64,000 bases of DNA, taken from the NCBI RefSeq assembly GCF_008122505.1, contig NZ_VSSB01000002.1, positions 496,001 to 560,000 of the forward strand, written 5' to 3'. A model generated the notes under the pieces. That model saw nothing but the letters and a program-made list of their open reading frames with translations, was not told the DNA's origin and did no database searches. Below are positions 9,076 through 18,656 of this stretch, in pieces. Positions within the stretch are counted from its first letter, which is position 1; every line of letters begins with the position of its first letter. Position numbers and translations under genes: made by a program. This stretch comes from Agromyces mariniharenae. GTDB lineage: Bacteria > Actinomycetota > Actinomycetes > Actinomycetales > Microbacteriaceae.

Positions 9076-11404
9076 CTCGGCACCCCTCACCCGCGCCCAG
9101 CGCCTCGCGCTCACCACCGCGTCGTTCCTGCTGCTCGCGGTGGCCACCATGGCGCTCGGGCCGCTGCTGTCGGGCAGCGGCTGGTGGTGGCTGTGCGCCT
9201 TCATCGCGGCGGGCACGCTCTTCTCGGGCTTCGGGCTCCGCGCCGTGCGCACGCCGCCGTCGCTCGTGCCCGTGCTCGAACTCGGCGTGCTCCTGCTCCT
9301 GCTCACCCTGCTGTTCGGCGGGGGCACGAGCATCGCACTGATCATCCCGACGCAGGGGACCTTCGAGACGTTCGGCGAGCTCTTCGTGGGCGCGCAGCGC
9401 ACCATCGAGCAGCAGTCGGTGCCCGCCCTCACCGTGCCGCCGCTGTCGTTCGCGCTGGCCCTCGGGATCGGCCTGCTCGCCGTCGTCACCGACATCCTCG
9501 TGCAGACCGTGCGCATGCCGGCGCTCGCCGCCGCGCCCGCGCTCGTGCCGATCCTCATCCCGGGCTTCATCATCGAGGCGGGCGCCGAACTGCCGACGCT
9601 CGTGCTCACCGCCGCGGCGTACCTGCTGCTCCTGCGGGTCGACGTGCGCGTGCGCCGCCGCGCCCGGCTCACGGCGGGCGAGGACCCGGCGGGCCAGAGC
9701 ACGGGGCAGGCCGCGACGGTGATCGCGCCGAAGCGCGTGCCCATCGTGTCGACGCTCGGCGCGTCGCTCGGGCTCGCGGCCGTGGGCCTGCTCGCGGCAT
9801 CCGTGCTGGCGGCGTCGACGCCGAGCATCTCGACGAGCCTGCTCCTCGGCTCGCCGTCGCAGGGCACCCTCTTCGCGCGCGGCGTGAGCCCGTTCATCGA
9901 CCTCGGACGCGACCTGCGCCGGCCCGAGGCCAGGGCCGCCTTCCACTACCTCGCACGCGACGGCGACCGGCCGTACTTCACCCTCCTCACGCTCGACCGG
10001 TTCGAGGGCGAGGTGTGGAGCGCGACCGAGCGCGCCGTCGACGGCGACAACACCGTCGACGCCATGCCGCGGCCCGACGGCCTCTCGCGCCGCGTGGCGG
10101 CGTCGGAGCATCCGATCGACGTCGTGATCGACGACGTGAGCACGACCTGGCTGCCGGTGCCGTACCCGACCGCGGCCATCGAGGGCCTCGACGGCTCGTG
10201 GTTCTGGGACGACGGTTCCCTGACGGTGCGCAGCGTCGACTCGAACACCGACGGGCAGCGCTACCGCGTGACGCGGCTCGAGGTCGAGCCGACGCCGGCG
10301 CAGCTGCGCGCCGCCGACAGCGTGCCGGCCCAGCTCGCCCCGTTCCTCGAGCTGCCCGACGATCTGCCCCAGCTCATCGCCGACACCGCGGCATCCGTCA
10401 CCTCCGGCGCAGCCTCGCAGTACGACGCGGCCGTCGCGATCCAGGCGTACCTGCGCGGACCCGACTTCGACTACTCGACCGAGGCGCCCGTCGAGGAGGG
10501 CTACGACGGCGGCGGCTTCGATGTCATCGCCCGGTTCCTCGAGACGAAGGCCGGCTACTGCGTGCACTTCGCCTCGACCATGGCCGTGCTCGCCCGGCAG
10601 ATCGGGATCCCGGCCCGCATCTCGATCGGCTACACGCAGGGCTCGCCCACCGAGGAGCGGGTCGACGGCGTGCAGCGCGTCGAGGTCGACTCGCACGACC
10701 TGCACTCCTGGCCCGAGCTGTACTTCGAGGGCGTCGGCTGGGTGCCGTTCGAGCCGACCCCGGGCAGAGGCCTCGTGCCCGACTACTCGCGCCCCAACGC
10801 GGGCGAGGAGCAGGGCCCGAACATCCCGAACGCCGCGACCTCGACGCCGGGCGCGAGCGGACGACCCGACCTCGACCCCGACCGCGGGCTCGCCGGACCC
10901 GGCGGCGGGCCGCTCGGCGCGGCCGGCGACCTCTGGCTGCGGGTCGGCGCGCTGCTGCTCGTCGCACTCGTGCTGCTGGTGACCCCCGCGGCGTTCCGCG
11001 CGAGCCAGCGGCTCAGTCGCATGGGTCGCATCCGGCGCGGCGAGCGACCGGCGGATGCCGCGTGGGACGAGCTCGTCGCCACGGCGCGCGACCTCGGCAC
11101 CGGGCTCGGCGACGTCGAGACCGCGCGCGCCTTCGCGTCGCGCATGGCCGAACGACCGGCGTTCGCGGAGGACGCGGTCACCCGCGGAGCGCTGCTGCGC
11201 CTGCGCGACGGCGTGGAGCGCGAGCGGTACGGCCCGGTCGGCCGTACGGCGGCTCCCGGGATCGCGGAGGACATCGTCACGGCCAGGACCGCGCTGCTCG
11301 CCGACGCGACCGCGGGGGAGCGCGCGCGGGCCGTGTTCGCACCGCGATCGCTCTTCGAGCGGGCCCGCCGGATGCTCGGCGATCGGCTCGCGCCCGGGGC
11401 GTAG
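9065..11404 (+). CDS. Transglutaminase-like membrane protein (TgpA type)
   Basis: The 779-residue protein has a cluster of N-terminal transmembrane helices (roughly residues 10-220), a large outer domain with a transglutaminase-like core, one further membrane helix near residues 622-645 and a cytoplasmic C-terminal tail. The catalytic Cys499 is in GYCVHFASTMAVLARQ and His547 in HDLHSWPELYF. The usual acidic third member appears as Glu in WVPFEPTPG instead of the more common Asp. This architecture matches TgpA/YebA-type proteins found with MoxR and DUF58. The function in actinobacteria is not established; an envelope protease or cross-linking role is possible. Confidence 0.88.
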   Translation: MDADSAPLTRAQRLALTTASFLLLAVATMALGPLLSGSGWWWLCAFIAAGTLFSGFGLRAVRTPPSLVPVLELGVLLLLLTLLFGGGTSIALIIPTQGTFETFGELFVGAQRTIEQQSVPALTVPPLSFALALGIGLLAVVTDILVQTVRMPALAAAPALVPILIPGFIIEAGAELPTLVLTAAAYLLLLRVDVRVRRRARLTAGEDPAGQSTGQAATVIAPKRVPIVSTLGASLGLAAVGLLAASVLAASTPSISTSLLLGSPSQGTLFARGVSPFIDLGRDLRRPEARAAFHYLARDGDRPYFTLLTLDRFEGEVWSATERAVDGDNTVDAMPRPDGLSRRVAASEHPIDVVIDDVSTTWLPVPYPTAAIEGLDGSWFWDDGSLTVRSVDSNTDGQRYRVTRLEVEPTPAQLRAADSVPAQLAPFLELPDDLPQLIADTAASVTSGAASQYDAAVAIQAYLRGPDFDYSTEAPVEEGYDGGGFDVIARFLETKAGYCVHFASTMAVLARQIGIPARISIGYTQGSPTEERVDGVQRVEVDSHDLHSWPELYFEGVGWVPFEPTPGRGLVPDYSRPNAGEEQGPNIPNAATSTPGASGRPDLDPDRGLAGPGGGPLGAAGDLWLRVGALLLVALVLLVTPAAFRASQRLSRMGRIRRGERPADAAWDELVATARDLGTGLGDVETARAFASRMAERPAFAEDAVTRGALLRLRDGVERERYGPVGRTAAPGIAEDIVTARTALLADATAGERARAVFAPRSLFERARRMLGDRLAPGA

Positions 11405-11415
11405 AATCGTCGATC

Positions 11416-11979
11416 GTGGCCACACAGCATTCGCCGTTCAGCGTGAACGTGCGCGACCTCGTGAACCGTCCCGGCGAGATGCGCGAGCAGCGCCTCGCGA
11501 TCCCCGTCGCCCAGCAGATGGGCGAGGGCCTCGTCTCCGTGCGCGAGGGTTCGGAGCTCGACCTCGACGTCCGGCTCGAGTCCGTGCACGAGGGGATCCT
11601 CGTCACCGCCGAGGTCGACGCGGTCGCCGAAGGCGAGTGCGGGCGCTGCCTCATCGACATCGCCCTGCCCGTCGAAGTCGAGTTCCAGGAGCTTTTCGCG
11701 TATCATTCTGGGGAAGCTTTCGAGTATGAGGTTCAAGACGACCACGTGGATCTTGAATCGCTCATCCGAGATGCGGTGGTGCTGGCACTGCCGTTCCAGC
11801 CGGTGTGCCGGCCTGACTGCCCGGGTCTCGACCCCGTGACCGGGCTCCGACTGGCCGATCATCCGGAACTCGTCACCCCTGAGCAGCGCGACCCGAGGTG
11901 GGACGCGCTCGCGGGGTTCAAGGCTTCCGAAGACCAAGGCACGGATGTCGCATCCGAGGCCGACCAGCAGAGAGATTGA
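11416..11979 (+). CDS. DUF177 (YceD family) protein upstream of rpmF
   Basis: YceD/DUF177 proteins are encoded immediately before rpmF in most bacteria and are linked to rRNA or ribosome maturation; plant relatives affect 23S rRNA processing. The 187-residue protein has two cysteine pairs, CGRC at residues 75-78 and CRPDC at 131-135, that could bind a metal. The GTG start lies 8 bases after TAGAAT (11402-11407), a -10 box that overlaps the stop codon of the transglutaminase gene, so expression is probably from an own leaderless promoter. rpmF follows 9 bp downstream. Confidence 0.87.
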   Translation: MATQHSPFSVNVRDLVNRPGEMREQRLAIPVAQQMGEGLVSVREGSELDLDVRLESVHEGILVTAEVDAVAEGECGRCLIDIALPVEVEFQELFAYHSGEAFEYEVQDDHVDLESLIRDAVVLALPFQPVCRPDCPGLDPVTGLRLADHPELVTPEQRDPRWDALAGFKASEDQGTDVASEADQQRD

Positions 11980-11988
11980 GAGAGAGTC

Positions 11989-12192
11989 ATGGCTGTTCCC
12001 AAGCGGAAGAAGTCACGCGCCAACACCCACGCGCGCCGTTCGCAGTGGAAGGCCGAGGCCCCCACGCTCGTCAAGACCGTCGAGAACGGCAAGGTCACCT
12101 ACAGCCTCCCGCACCGCGCGAAGGTCGTCGAGGACTCGGCGGGCACCCCGCTCTTCCTCGAGTACAAGGGCCGCAAGGTCGCCGACGTCTAG
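11989..12192 (+). CDS. rpmF: 50S ribosomal protein L32
   Basis: L32 is a small protein of the large ribosomal subunit. The 67-residue product begins [17 protein letters not shown], the conserved basic N-terminus of the family, and has no zinc-ribbon cysteines, so it is the cysteine-free form. The gene is preceded by GAGAGAGAG, a purine-rich ribosome binding region, and sits between DUF177 and rnc in the usual order. Confidence 0.97.
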   Translation: MAVPKRKKSRANTHARRSQWKAEAPTLVKTVENGKVTYSLPHRAKVVEDSAGTPLFLEYKGRKVADV

Positions 12193-12220
12193 TCGGCCGC
12201 AGGCACGCCACCGACCGGTC

Positions 12221-12931
12221 GTGACGCGAACGGAGCAGGCAGGGCACGGAGATCGCACGCTCGACGAGCTGCAGCGCACGCTGCAGGTCGAGGTCGATCC
12301 GGCCCTCCTCCAGCTCGCGCTCACGCACCGGTCGTTCGCGTACGAGAACGGCGGCATCCCCACCAACGAGCGCCTCGAGTTCCTCGGCGACTCGATCCTG
12401 GGCCAGGCCGTCACGGTCAAGCTGTTCCGCGACCACCCCGAGCTCGACGAGGGCGAGCTGGCCAAGCGGCGTGCGAGCCTCGTCTCGAGTGCCGCGCTCG
12501 CCGAGGTCGGCCGGTCGATCGGCGTCGGTCCGTACATCCGCCTCGGTCGCGGCGAGACCATGACCGGCGGCGCCGACAAGCCGTCGATCCTCGCCGACAC
12601 CGTCGAGGCGATCATCGGCGCGGTGTACCTCGACGCGGGCGGCGACGCGGCCACGGCGCTCGTGCTGCGCCTCGTCAGGCCGCTCCTCGCCGACCCCGAC
12701 CGGTTCGGCGCGGCCATGGACCCGAAGACGAGCCTGCAGGAGATCGCCGCGCGACGCAGCGCGCCGCCGCCCGTCTACACGGTCACCGAGTCGGGTCCCG
12801 ACCACAACAAGCACTTCGTCGCCACCGTGTCGGTCGGCGAGCTCGTGCAGGCGACCGGCGAGGGCTCCAGCAAGAAGCAGGCCGAGATGGCCGCCGCGCT
12901 CGAGGCCTGGACCGACCTGAACAGCCGCTGA
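12221..12931 (+). CDS. rnc: Ribonuclease III
   Basis: RNase III cleaves double-stranded RNA during rRNA and mRNA processing. The 236-residue protein has the catalytic signature [10 protein letters not shown] at residues 51-60, a second acidic motif ([18 protein letters not shown]), and a C-terminal double-stranded-RNA-binding domain (about 160-232) ending in [18 protein letters not shown] 12221 is taken as the start because the frame upstream overlaps rpmF and lacks family similarity. mutM follows after a single base. Confidence 0.95.
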   Translation: MTRTEQAGHGDRTLDELQRTLQVEVDPALLQLALTHRSFAYENGGIPTNERLEFLGDSILGQAVTVKLFRDHPELDEGELAKRRASLVSSAALAEVGRSIGVGPYIRLGRGETMTGGADKPSILADTVEAIIGAVYLDAGGDAATALVLRLVRPLLADPDRFGAAMDPKTSLQEIAARRSAPPPVYTVTESGPDHNKHFVATVSVGELVQATGEGSSKKQAEMAAALEAWTDLNSR

Positions 12932-12932
12932 C

Positions 12933-13865
12933 GTGCCCGAGCTTCCCGAGGTCGAGGTCGTCCGCGCGGGGCTCGCGCCCGCGGTCACCGGCGCGCGCAT
13001 CGCCGCCGTCGACGTGCTCGACACGCGCTCGCTGACCCGGCACGACGCGGCGTCCGGCGACTTCGAGGCGACCCTCACGGGCGCCCGCATCGAGGCCGCC
13101 GTGCGCCGCGGCAAGTTCCTCTGGCTGCCGATCTCGCCCGATCGAGCGATCGTCGGGCACCTCGGCATGAGCGGGCAGCTGCTGCTGCGCACGCCCGACC
13201 ACCCGGGCGACGACCGGCACGCGCGCATCCGTCTGCACCTCGAGCATCCCGAGCACGGCGAGCTCCGCGTCGACTTCGTCGACCAGCGCACGTTCGGCTC
13301 GCTCGCGGTCGACCGGCTGGTGCCCACGGCCGACGGCGAGGTCGCCGGGTTCTCCGCCGGCGTGACGGGACCGTGGGCGCGCAGCATCCCGGCCCAGGTC
13401 GCGCACATCGCCCGCGACCCGCTCGACCCCGCGTTCGACGACCGCGCCTTCCTCGACGCGTTCGGCCGGCGCTCGTCGGGCGTGAAGCGCGTGCTGCTCG
13501 ACCAGAACCTCGTGAGCGGCATCGGCAACATCTACGCCGACGAGTCGCTCTGGGCCGTGCGACTGCACGGCGAGCAGCCCGCATCGTCCATCCCGCGCCG
13601 TCGGGCCCGCGAGCTCCTCGCGGCGGTGCGCGAGGTGCTCGGCAAGGCGCTCGCCGAGGGCGGCACGAGCTTCGACGAGCAGTACGTCAACGTCAACGGA
13701 GCATCCGGCTACTTCGCCCACTCGCTCAACGCCTACGGGCGAGCCGGCCTGCCCTGCCCGCGCTGCGGCACGCCCATGGTGCGCGAGGCGTTCATGAACC
13801 GGTCGTCGCACCGGTGCCCGCGATGCCAGCGGCTCCGGATGCCGCGTCGGGCCGTCACCGGCTGA
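12933..13865 (+). CDS. mutM: Formamidopyrimidine-DNA glycosylase
   Basis: MutM removes 8-oxoguanine and formamidopyrimidines and nicks the abasic site. After the GTG-encoded initiator the protein continues [13 protein letters not shown], which supplies the catalytic Pro and Glu. The helix-two-turn-helix region includes [15 protein letters not shown], and a C-terminal zinc finger has CPRC and CPRC pairs. At 310 residues it is slightly longer than average. It follows rnc by one base, precedes smc as in many actinobacteria, and overlaps the convergent acetyltransferase gene by 11 bp. Confidence 0.95.
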   Translation: MPELPEVEVVRAGLAPAVTGARIAAVDVLDTRSLTRHDAASGDFEATLTGARIEAAVRRGKFLWLPISPDRAIVGHLGMSGQLLLRTPDHPGDDRHARIRLHLEHPEHGELRVDFVDQRTFGSLAVDRLVPTADGEVAGFSAGVTGPWARSIPAQVAHIARDPLDPAFDDRAFLDAFGRRSSGVKRVLLDQNLVSGIGNIYADESLWAVRLHGEQPASSIPRRRARELLAAVREVLGKALAEGGTSFDEQYVNVNGASGYFAHSLNAYGRAGLPCPRCGTPMVREAFMNRSSHRCPRCQRLRMPRRAVTG

Positions 13866-14943
13866 ATCCCTCGCGCTGCCAGGCCGCCTCGAGGCCGCAG
13901 CGACGGAAGCCGAGCGCGATGTTGATCGCGAGCATGTGCTCGTTCTCGTCGGCGTTCCACGTGTAGACGACGTCGCGCTCGGGGGCCGCCTCGGCGAGCC
14001 GCACGAGGTTCGCGAGCTTGACGAGCATGCCGAGGCCGTGGCCGCGGTGCGCGCCGACCACGAGCGTGTCGTACTGGTAGGCGAAGGGCCTGTCGAGCGG
14101 GAGCAGGAGCTCCGTGTAGCCGGCGATCGCGCCGTCGTCGGTCACCGCGGCGGCGACGAGCACGCCCATGCCGCCGTCGAGCTGCTCCGACTCGTGCTCG
14201 CGCACGCGTGCGGCATCCCACCGCTCCTCGTCGATCGTGACGCCGCCCGCCGGCACGTCGAGGGCCATGCGGGCGCGCGCCGCGGCGTAGGCGTCGACGA
14301 GGCGCTCGGGGGTGCGGTCCGTCCAGAGCTCGAGCCGGTAGCCGAGGTCGGCCGCGCGGGTCGCGCGCCGAGCGAACTCCTCTCGGTATCCGTCGACGCG
14401 GCCCTCGACCGCGAGGCTGCTCACGCGCTCGAGCTGCTCGAGCGCGTAGCCGTGCGCGGCCGCGAACGCCGCGGCCGGTGCGGATGCCGCGAGCACCGCG
14501 TCACCGTCGGGTGCGCGCAGCACCGGCCCGTCGGGCGCCTCGCCGGTGTCGGGGTGATCGGAGTAGGCGACGACGATCGAGCGTCCGAGCCCGCGTGCGG
14601 TCTCCTCGGCGGCGGCGAGGAGCTGCGAGCCGACGCCGCGCCGCCGGTGCGCGGGCGCGACGCCGAGCGTGACCTCGATCGTGGCCGCGTCGTCGCCGCG
14701 CTCCCAGCCGATGCGGCTGCGACCCACGAGCGTCCTGCCGTCCCACGCGCCGAAGAGCCGCCGGCCGCGATGCACGTCGTTGCGGTGCAGCGCGTGCAGC
14801 TCGGCAGGCGTCTCGGCGAAGTGGTCGTGGCCCCAGTTCGCCCGCTCGAGCTCGAAGCCGAGTGCCGCGTAGGCCTCGAAGTCGGCGGCCTCGGGCGTGC
14901 CCAGCGCACGCGGGACCTCCACCGGTCGAACCTCGACGGTCAT
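13855..14943 (-). CDS. GNAT family N-acetyltransferase (two GNAT-like halves)
   Basis: The 362-residue protein has two GNAT-like regions. The first has the acetyl-CoA loop [20 protein letters not shown] around residues 96-115; the second, C-terminal, has [18 protein letters not shown] followed by [19 protein letters not shown]. Such double GNAT proteins acetylate small molecules or antibiotics; the substrate is unknown here. A GAGGTGAGGAG ribosome binding region precedes the ATG, and a TAGTCT box (minus strand, 14982-14977) is a likely -10. It is inserted on the opposite strand between mutM and smc. Confidence 0.85.
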   Translation of the reverse strand: MTVEVRPVEVPRALGTPEAADFEAYAALGFELERANWGHDHFAETPAELHALHRNDVHRGRRLFGAWDGRTLVGRSRIGWERGDDAATIEVTLGVAPAHRRRGVGSQLLAAAEETARGLGRSIVVAYSDHPDTGEAPDGPVLRAPDGDAVLAASAPAAAFAAAHGYALEQLERVSSLAVEGRVDGYREEFARRATRAADLGYRLELWTDRTPERLVDAYAAARARMALDVPAGGVTIDEERWDAARVREHESEQLDGGMGVLVAAAVTDDGAIAGYTELLLPLDRPFAYQYDTLVVGAHRGHGLGMLVKLANLVRLAEAAPERDVVYTWNADENEHMLAINIALGFRRCGLEAAWQREGFSR

Positions 14944-15107
14944 CGTCGCTCCTCACCTCGGCGCAGGCAGCCGCCCAGACTAGCGCGGGCGCGAGGTCGG
15001 CGGCAAGGGCCGATCCGGCCGGGACGGCGCGCGAGGCGGGGCGCGAGGGCCCGACTCGGGTACGCTTCTCCGAGGCATCCGCACCATCGAGCCGAACCCG
15101 GGGGAGC

Positions 15108-18100
15108 ATGTACCTCAAGAGCCTGACGCTGAAGGGATTCAAGTCCTTCGCGCAGCCGACGACGTTCGCGTTCGAACCGGGCGTCACGTGCATCGTCGGC
15201 CCCAACGGCTCGGGCAAGTCCAACGTCGTCGACGCGCTCGCCTGGGTGATGGGCGAGCAGGGCGCGAAGACCCTGCGCGGCGGAAAGATGGAGGACGTCA
15301 TCTTCGCGGGCACGGCCACGCGCGGTCCGCTGGGCCGCGCGGAGGTCAGCCTCACCATCGACAACGCCGACGGCGCGCTGCCCATCGAGTACACCGAGGT
15401 GACGATCTCGCGCACGCTCTTCCGCAGCGGGCAGAGCGAGTACGCCATCAACGGCGAGACGTGCCGGCTCCTCGACGTGCAGGAGCTGCTCAGCGACTCG
15501 GGCCTCGGCCGCGAGATGCACGTCATCGTGGGGCAGGGCCAGCTCGACGCCGTGCTGCATGCGAGCGCCGAGGACCGCCGCGGCTTCATCGAGGAGGCCG
15601 CGGGCATCCTGAAGCACCGCCGGCGCAAGGAGAAGACGCTCCGCAAGCTCGACGCCATGCAGGCGAACCTCACGCGCCTCTCCGACCTCGCGGGCGAGAT
15701 CCGCCGGCAGCTGAAGCCGCTCGGGCGCCAGGCGGAGGTCGCCCGGGAGGCAGCCACGATCGCCGCGGTCGTGCGCGACGCACGCGCCCGCCTGCTCGCC
15801 GACGAGGTCGTCGGCCTGCGCCGCGCGCTCGAGGAGCACGGGCGCAGCGAGCACGAGCGCCACGGCGAGCGCCTCGTGCTGCAGGAGGAGCTCGAGCAGC
15901 ACCAGGCCAGGGTCGAGCGGCTCGAGGCGGCCTACCTCGGCGACGACGTCGATGCGGCGCGCTCGACCACGCACGCGCTCGAGTCGGCGCAGGAGCGCCT
16001 GCGCGCCCTCGACGCACTGGCCCGGCAGCGCATCGCCCTGCTCAGCGCCCAGGTCGAGCCGGCGGATGCCGCGCCGAGCGTCACCCGCGCGATGATCGAC
16101 GAGGCGACCGACGGCCTCGGCGGCTTCACCGCCGCTGTCGGCGAGGCGGCCTCCGCGCTCGAGTCCGCCGTGGTCGCGACCCGCGCCACGCGGGACGAGC
16201 TCGACGTGGTCGACGAGGGCATCGCGCTCCAGAGCGCGCAGGTCGCGGCCTACGACCTCGAGCTGTCGAAGCTCGCCGGCCAGGCCGACACCGCCGCGTC
16301 GAAGCTCGCCGCCGTGCGCGGCGAGGTGCTCCGGCACGCGAACGCCCTCGAGGCCGCCGCCGCCCGACGCGAGGCCGCCGGTGCCGAGCTCGCCCGAGTC
16401 GAGGCCGAGGCCGAGGCGGGCGGCGATGCCGAGACCGACCTCGACGAGGCGTACGAGCTCGCGCAGGCGGCCGTGTTCGAGGGCGAGGCCGAGATCGAGC
16501 GGATCCGCGATGAGCTGCACGCACGCGAACGCGAGCAGGGCGCGCTCGCCGCGCGCACGTCAGCCCTTTCGCTGGCGCTCGACCAGAAGGACGGCTCGGC
16601 GGCGCTCGTCGCCGCCAACGTCGACGGCGTGCGGGGCCTGCTCGCCGAGTCACTGCACGTCGAGCCCGGCTTCGAGGCGGCGATCGCCGCAGCCCTCGGC
16701 TCGCTCACCGACGCCGTGCTCGTCGACGACCGCGCGGCCGCCTGGCGTGCGCTCGACCACGCCGAGCGCGGCGAGCTCGGCCGGGTGGCGCTCGCGTTCG
16801 CCGACCCCGGCGTCGACCCGCGGGCGGGCGTGGCGGTCGACGGGCTCACCGCGGCATCCGACGTCGTCACCGCCCCCGCCGGCGTGACCGCACTGCTCGC
16901 CGAGGTGCTCATCGCCGACGACCTCGCCGCGGCGCGGGCGGCGGAGCCGGCGCTCGCGCGACTCGACGGACCCGCCACGGTGATCACGAAGGACGGCACG
17001 GTCGTCGGCCGCTACGTCGTGCGCGGCGGCACCGGACGCGAACAGAGCCGCATCGAGCTCATCGCCGAGCGCGATCGCGCCGGCGCCCGGCTCGAGGAGG
17101 TGCGCTCCGAGCTCGAGCGCAGCCGCTTCGAGCTCGCCGAGCAGCGCCAGCTCGTCGAGCGCTCGAAGGAGCAGGCGAAGGCGGCACTGGCCGCCCTGCG
17201 CGAGTACGACGCGCAGCTCGCCCAGCGCACCGAGCTGCTGAACCGCGCCCGTGTGCAGGTCGAGGCTGCCGACGCCGAGGCCGCACGACTCGAGCAGGCC
17301 GCCGCGAACGCGCAGGAGCGGGTCGCCGAGGCCGAGCGCGCCGCGGATGCCGCGAAGGCCGCGCACGAGGCGGCCCGCGCCCTGCCCCGTCCCGTGCTCG
17401 ACGCGACCGCCCGCGACGGCGCGGTGGCTTCGCTCGATCGCGCGCGAGAGCTCGAGGTCGAGGCGAGGCTTCGGGTCGAGACCGCCAAGGAGCGCGTGCG
17501 CGCCGAGGAGGCGCGCGTGCGCGCCATGGAGCGCCAGTTCGAGGCCGAGCAGCAGGCCGCAGCGGATGCCGCGCGGCGGGCCGTGCTGCGCCGGGCCCAG
17601 CTCGCGGCGGCGTCGAGGGTCGCGGAGTCGCTGCCCGCGGTGCTCGCGTCGGTCGACGCCTCGGTCGCCGAGGCGCGCGTCGCGCTCGGACGGGCGGAGG
17701 CGCAGCGCGCGAGCCGCAACGAGGAGCTGCAGCGCGTGCGCCGCCAGGAGGCGGCAGTCCGCGAGCGGCTGCACGCCGTGACCGAGGACGTGCACGGCCT
17801 CGAGCTGCGTATCTACGAGAAGAAGCTGCACGCGGCCGGGTTGGTCGAGCGCGCCGAGTCGGAGCTCGGGCTCACCGAGGACGTGCTCGTGGCCGAGTAC
17901 GGCCCCGAAGCCGAGGTGCCGCCCGAGTCGGAGGAGGCGGAGCCACGCCCGTTCGTGCGCGAGGAGCAGCAGCGCCGCCTCGTCGCGGCCGAGCGCAAGC
18001 TCGCCCAGCTCGGGCGCGTGAACCCGCTCGCGCTCGAGGAGTTCGCGGCGCTCGAGCAGCGGCACCAGTTCCTCACCGAGCAGCTCACCGACCTCGCGAA

Positions 18101-18626
18101 CACCCGCAAGGACCTCCTCACGATCATCGAGGAGATCGACGGCAAGATGGAGTCGATCTTCCGCGGCGCGTTCGAGGACACGCGCGCGGCGTTCGCCGAG
18201 GTGTTCCCGGTGCTCTTCCCGGGCGGCGAGGGGCGCATCGCGCTGACGGACCCCGACGACCTGCTCACGACCGGCATCGAGGTGTCGGTGAAGCCCGCCG
18301 GCAAGAAGATCGAGCGCCTCTCGCTGCTCTCGGGCGGCGAGCGGTCGCTTGCCGCGGTCGCGCTGCTCATCGCGATCTTCAAGGCGCGCCCGAGCCCGTT
18401 CTACATCATGGACGAGGTCGAGGCCGCGCTCGACGACGCCAACCTCGGGCGCCTGCTCACGACCCTCGAGGACCTGCGCGAGTCGAGCCAGCTCATCGTG
18501 ATCACGCACCAGAAGCGCACGATGGAGATCGCCGACGCGCTCTACGGCGTCTCGATGCGCCAGGACGGCGTCTCGGCGGTCGTCGGGCAGCGCGTGCGCG
18601 AGGAGCGCGAGGCGAAGGCGAGCTGA
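15108..18626 (+). CDS. smc: Chromosome segregation protein SMC
   Basis: SMC is the ATPase core of bacterial condensin and organises the chromosome together with ScpA and ScpB. The 1172-residue protein has Walker A GPNGSGKSN at residues 31-39, two long coiled-coil arms rich in Ala, Glu and Arg, a hinge domain around 500-640, the ABC signature LLSGGERSLAA near 1075, and Walker B FYIMDEVEAALDD near 1100. Length and order are normal. GGGGGAG precedes the ATG, and TACGCT (15061-15066) is a likely -10 box. In many relatives ftsY follows directly; here two minus-strand genes intervene. Confidence 0.97.
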   Translation: MYLKSLTLKGFKSFAQPTTFAFEPGVTCIVGPNGSGKSNVVDALAWVMGEQGAKTLRGGKMEDVIFAGTATRGPLGRAEVSLTIDNADGALPIEYTEVTISRTLFRSGQSEYAINGETCRLLDVQELLSDSGLGREMHVIVGQGQLDAVLHASAEDRRGFIEEAAGILKHRRRKEKTLRKLDAMQANLTRLSDLAGEIRRQLKPLGRQAEVAREAATIAAVVRDARARLLADEVVGLRRALEEHGRSEHERHGERLVLQEELEQHQARVERLEAAYLGDDVDAARSTTHALESAQERLRALDALARQRIALLSAQVEPADAAPSVTRAMIDEATDGLGGFTAAVGEAASALESAVVATRATRDELDVVDEGIALQSAQVAAYDLELSKLAGQADTAASKLAAVRGEVLRHANALEAAAARREAAGAELARVEAEAEAGGDAETDLDEAYELAQAAVFEGEAEIERIRDELHAREREQGALAARTSALSLALDQKDGSAALVAANVDGVRGLLAESLHVEPGFEAAIAAALGSLTDAVLVDDRAAAWRALDHAERGELGRVALAFADPGVDPRAGVAVDGLTAASDVVTAPAGVTALLAEVLIADDLAAARAAEPALARLDGPATVITKDGTVVGRYVVRGGTGREQSRIELIAERDRAGARLEEVRSELERSRFELAEQRQLVERSKEQAKAALAALREYDAQLAQRTELLNRARVQVEAADAEAARLEQAAANAQERVAEAERAADAAKAAHEAARALPRPVLDATARDGAVASLDRARELEVEARLRVETAKERVRAEEARVRAMERQFEAEQQAAADAARRAVLRRAQLAAASRVAESLPAVLASVDASVAEARVALGRAEAQRASRNEELQRVRRQEAAVRERLHAVTEDVHGLELRIYEKKLHAAGLVERAESELGLTEDVLVAEYGPEAEVPPESEEAEPRPFVREEQQRRLVAAERKLAQLGRVNPLALEEFAALEQRHQFLTEQLTDLANTRKDLLTIIEEIDGKMESIFRGAFEDTRAAFAEVFPVLFPGGEGRIALTDPDDLLTTGIEVSVKPAGKKIERLSLLSGGERSLAAVALLIAIFKARPSPFYIMDEVEAALDDANLGRLLTTLEDLRESSQLIVITHQKRTMEIADALYGVSMRQDGVSAVVGQRVREEREAKAS

Positions 18627-18656
18627 CGCCGGCGCGCGGCATCCGCTCGCCGTCGA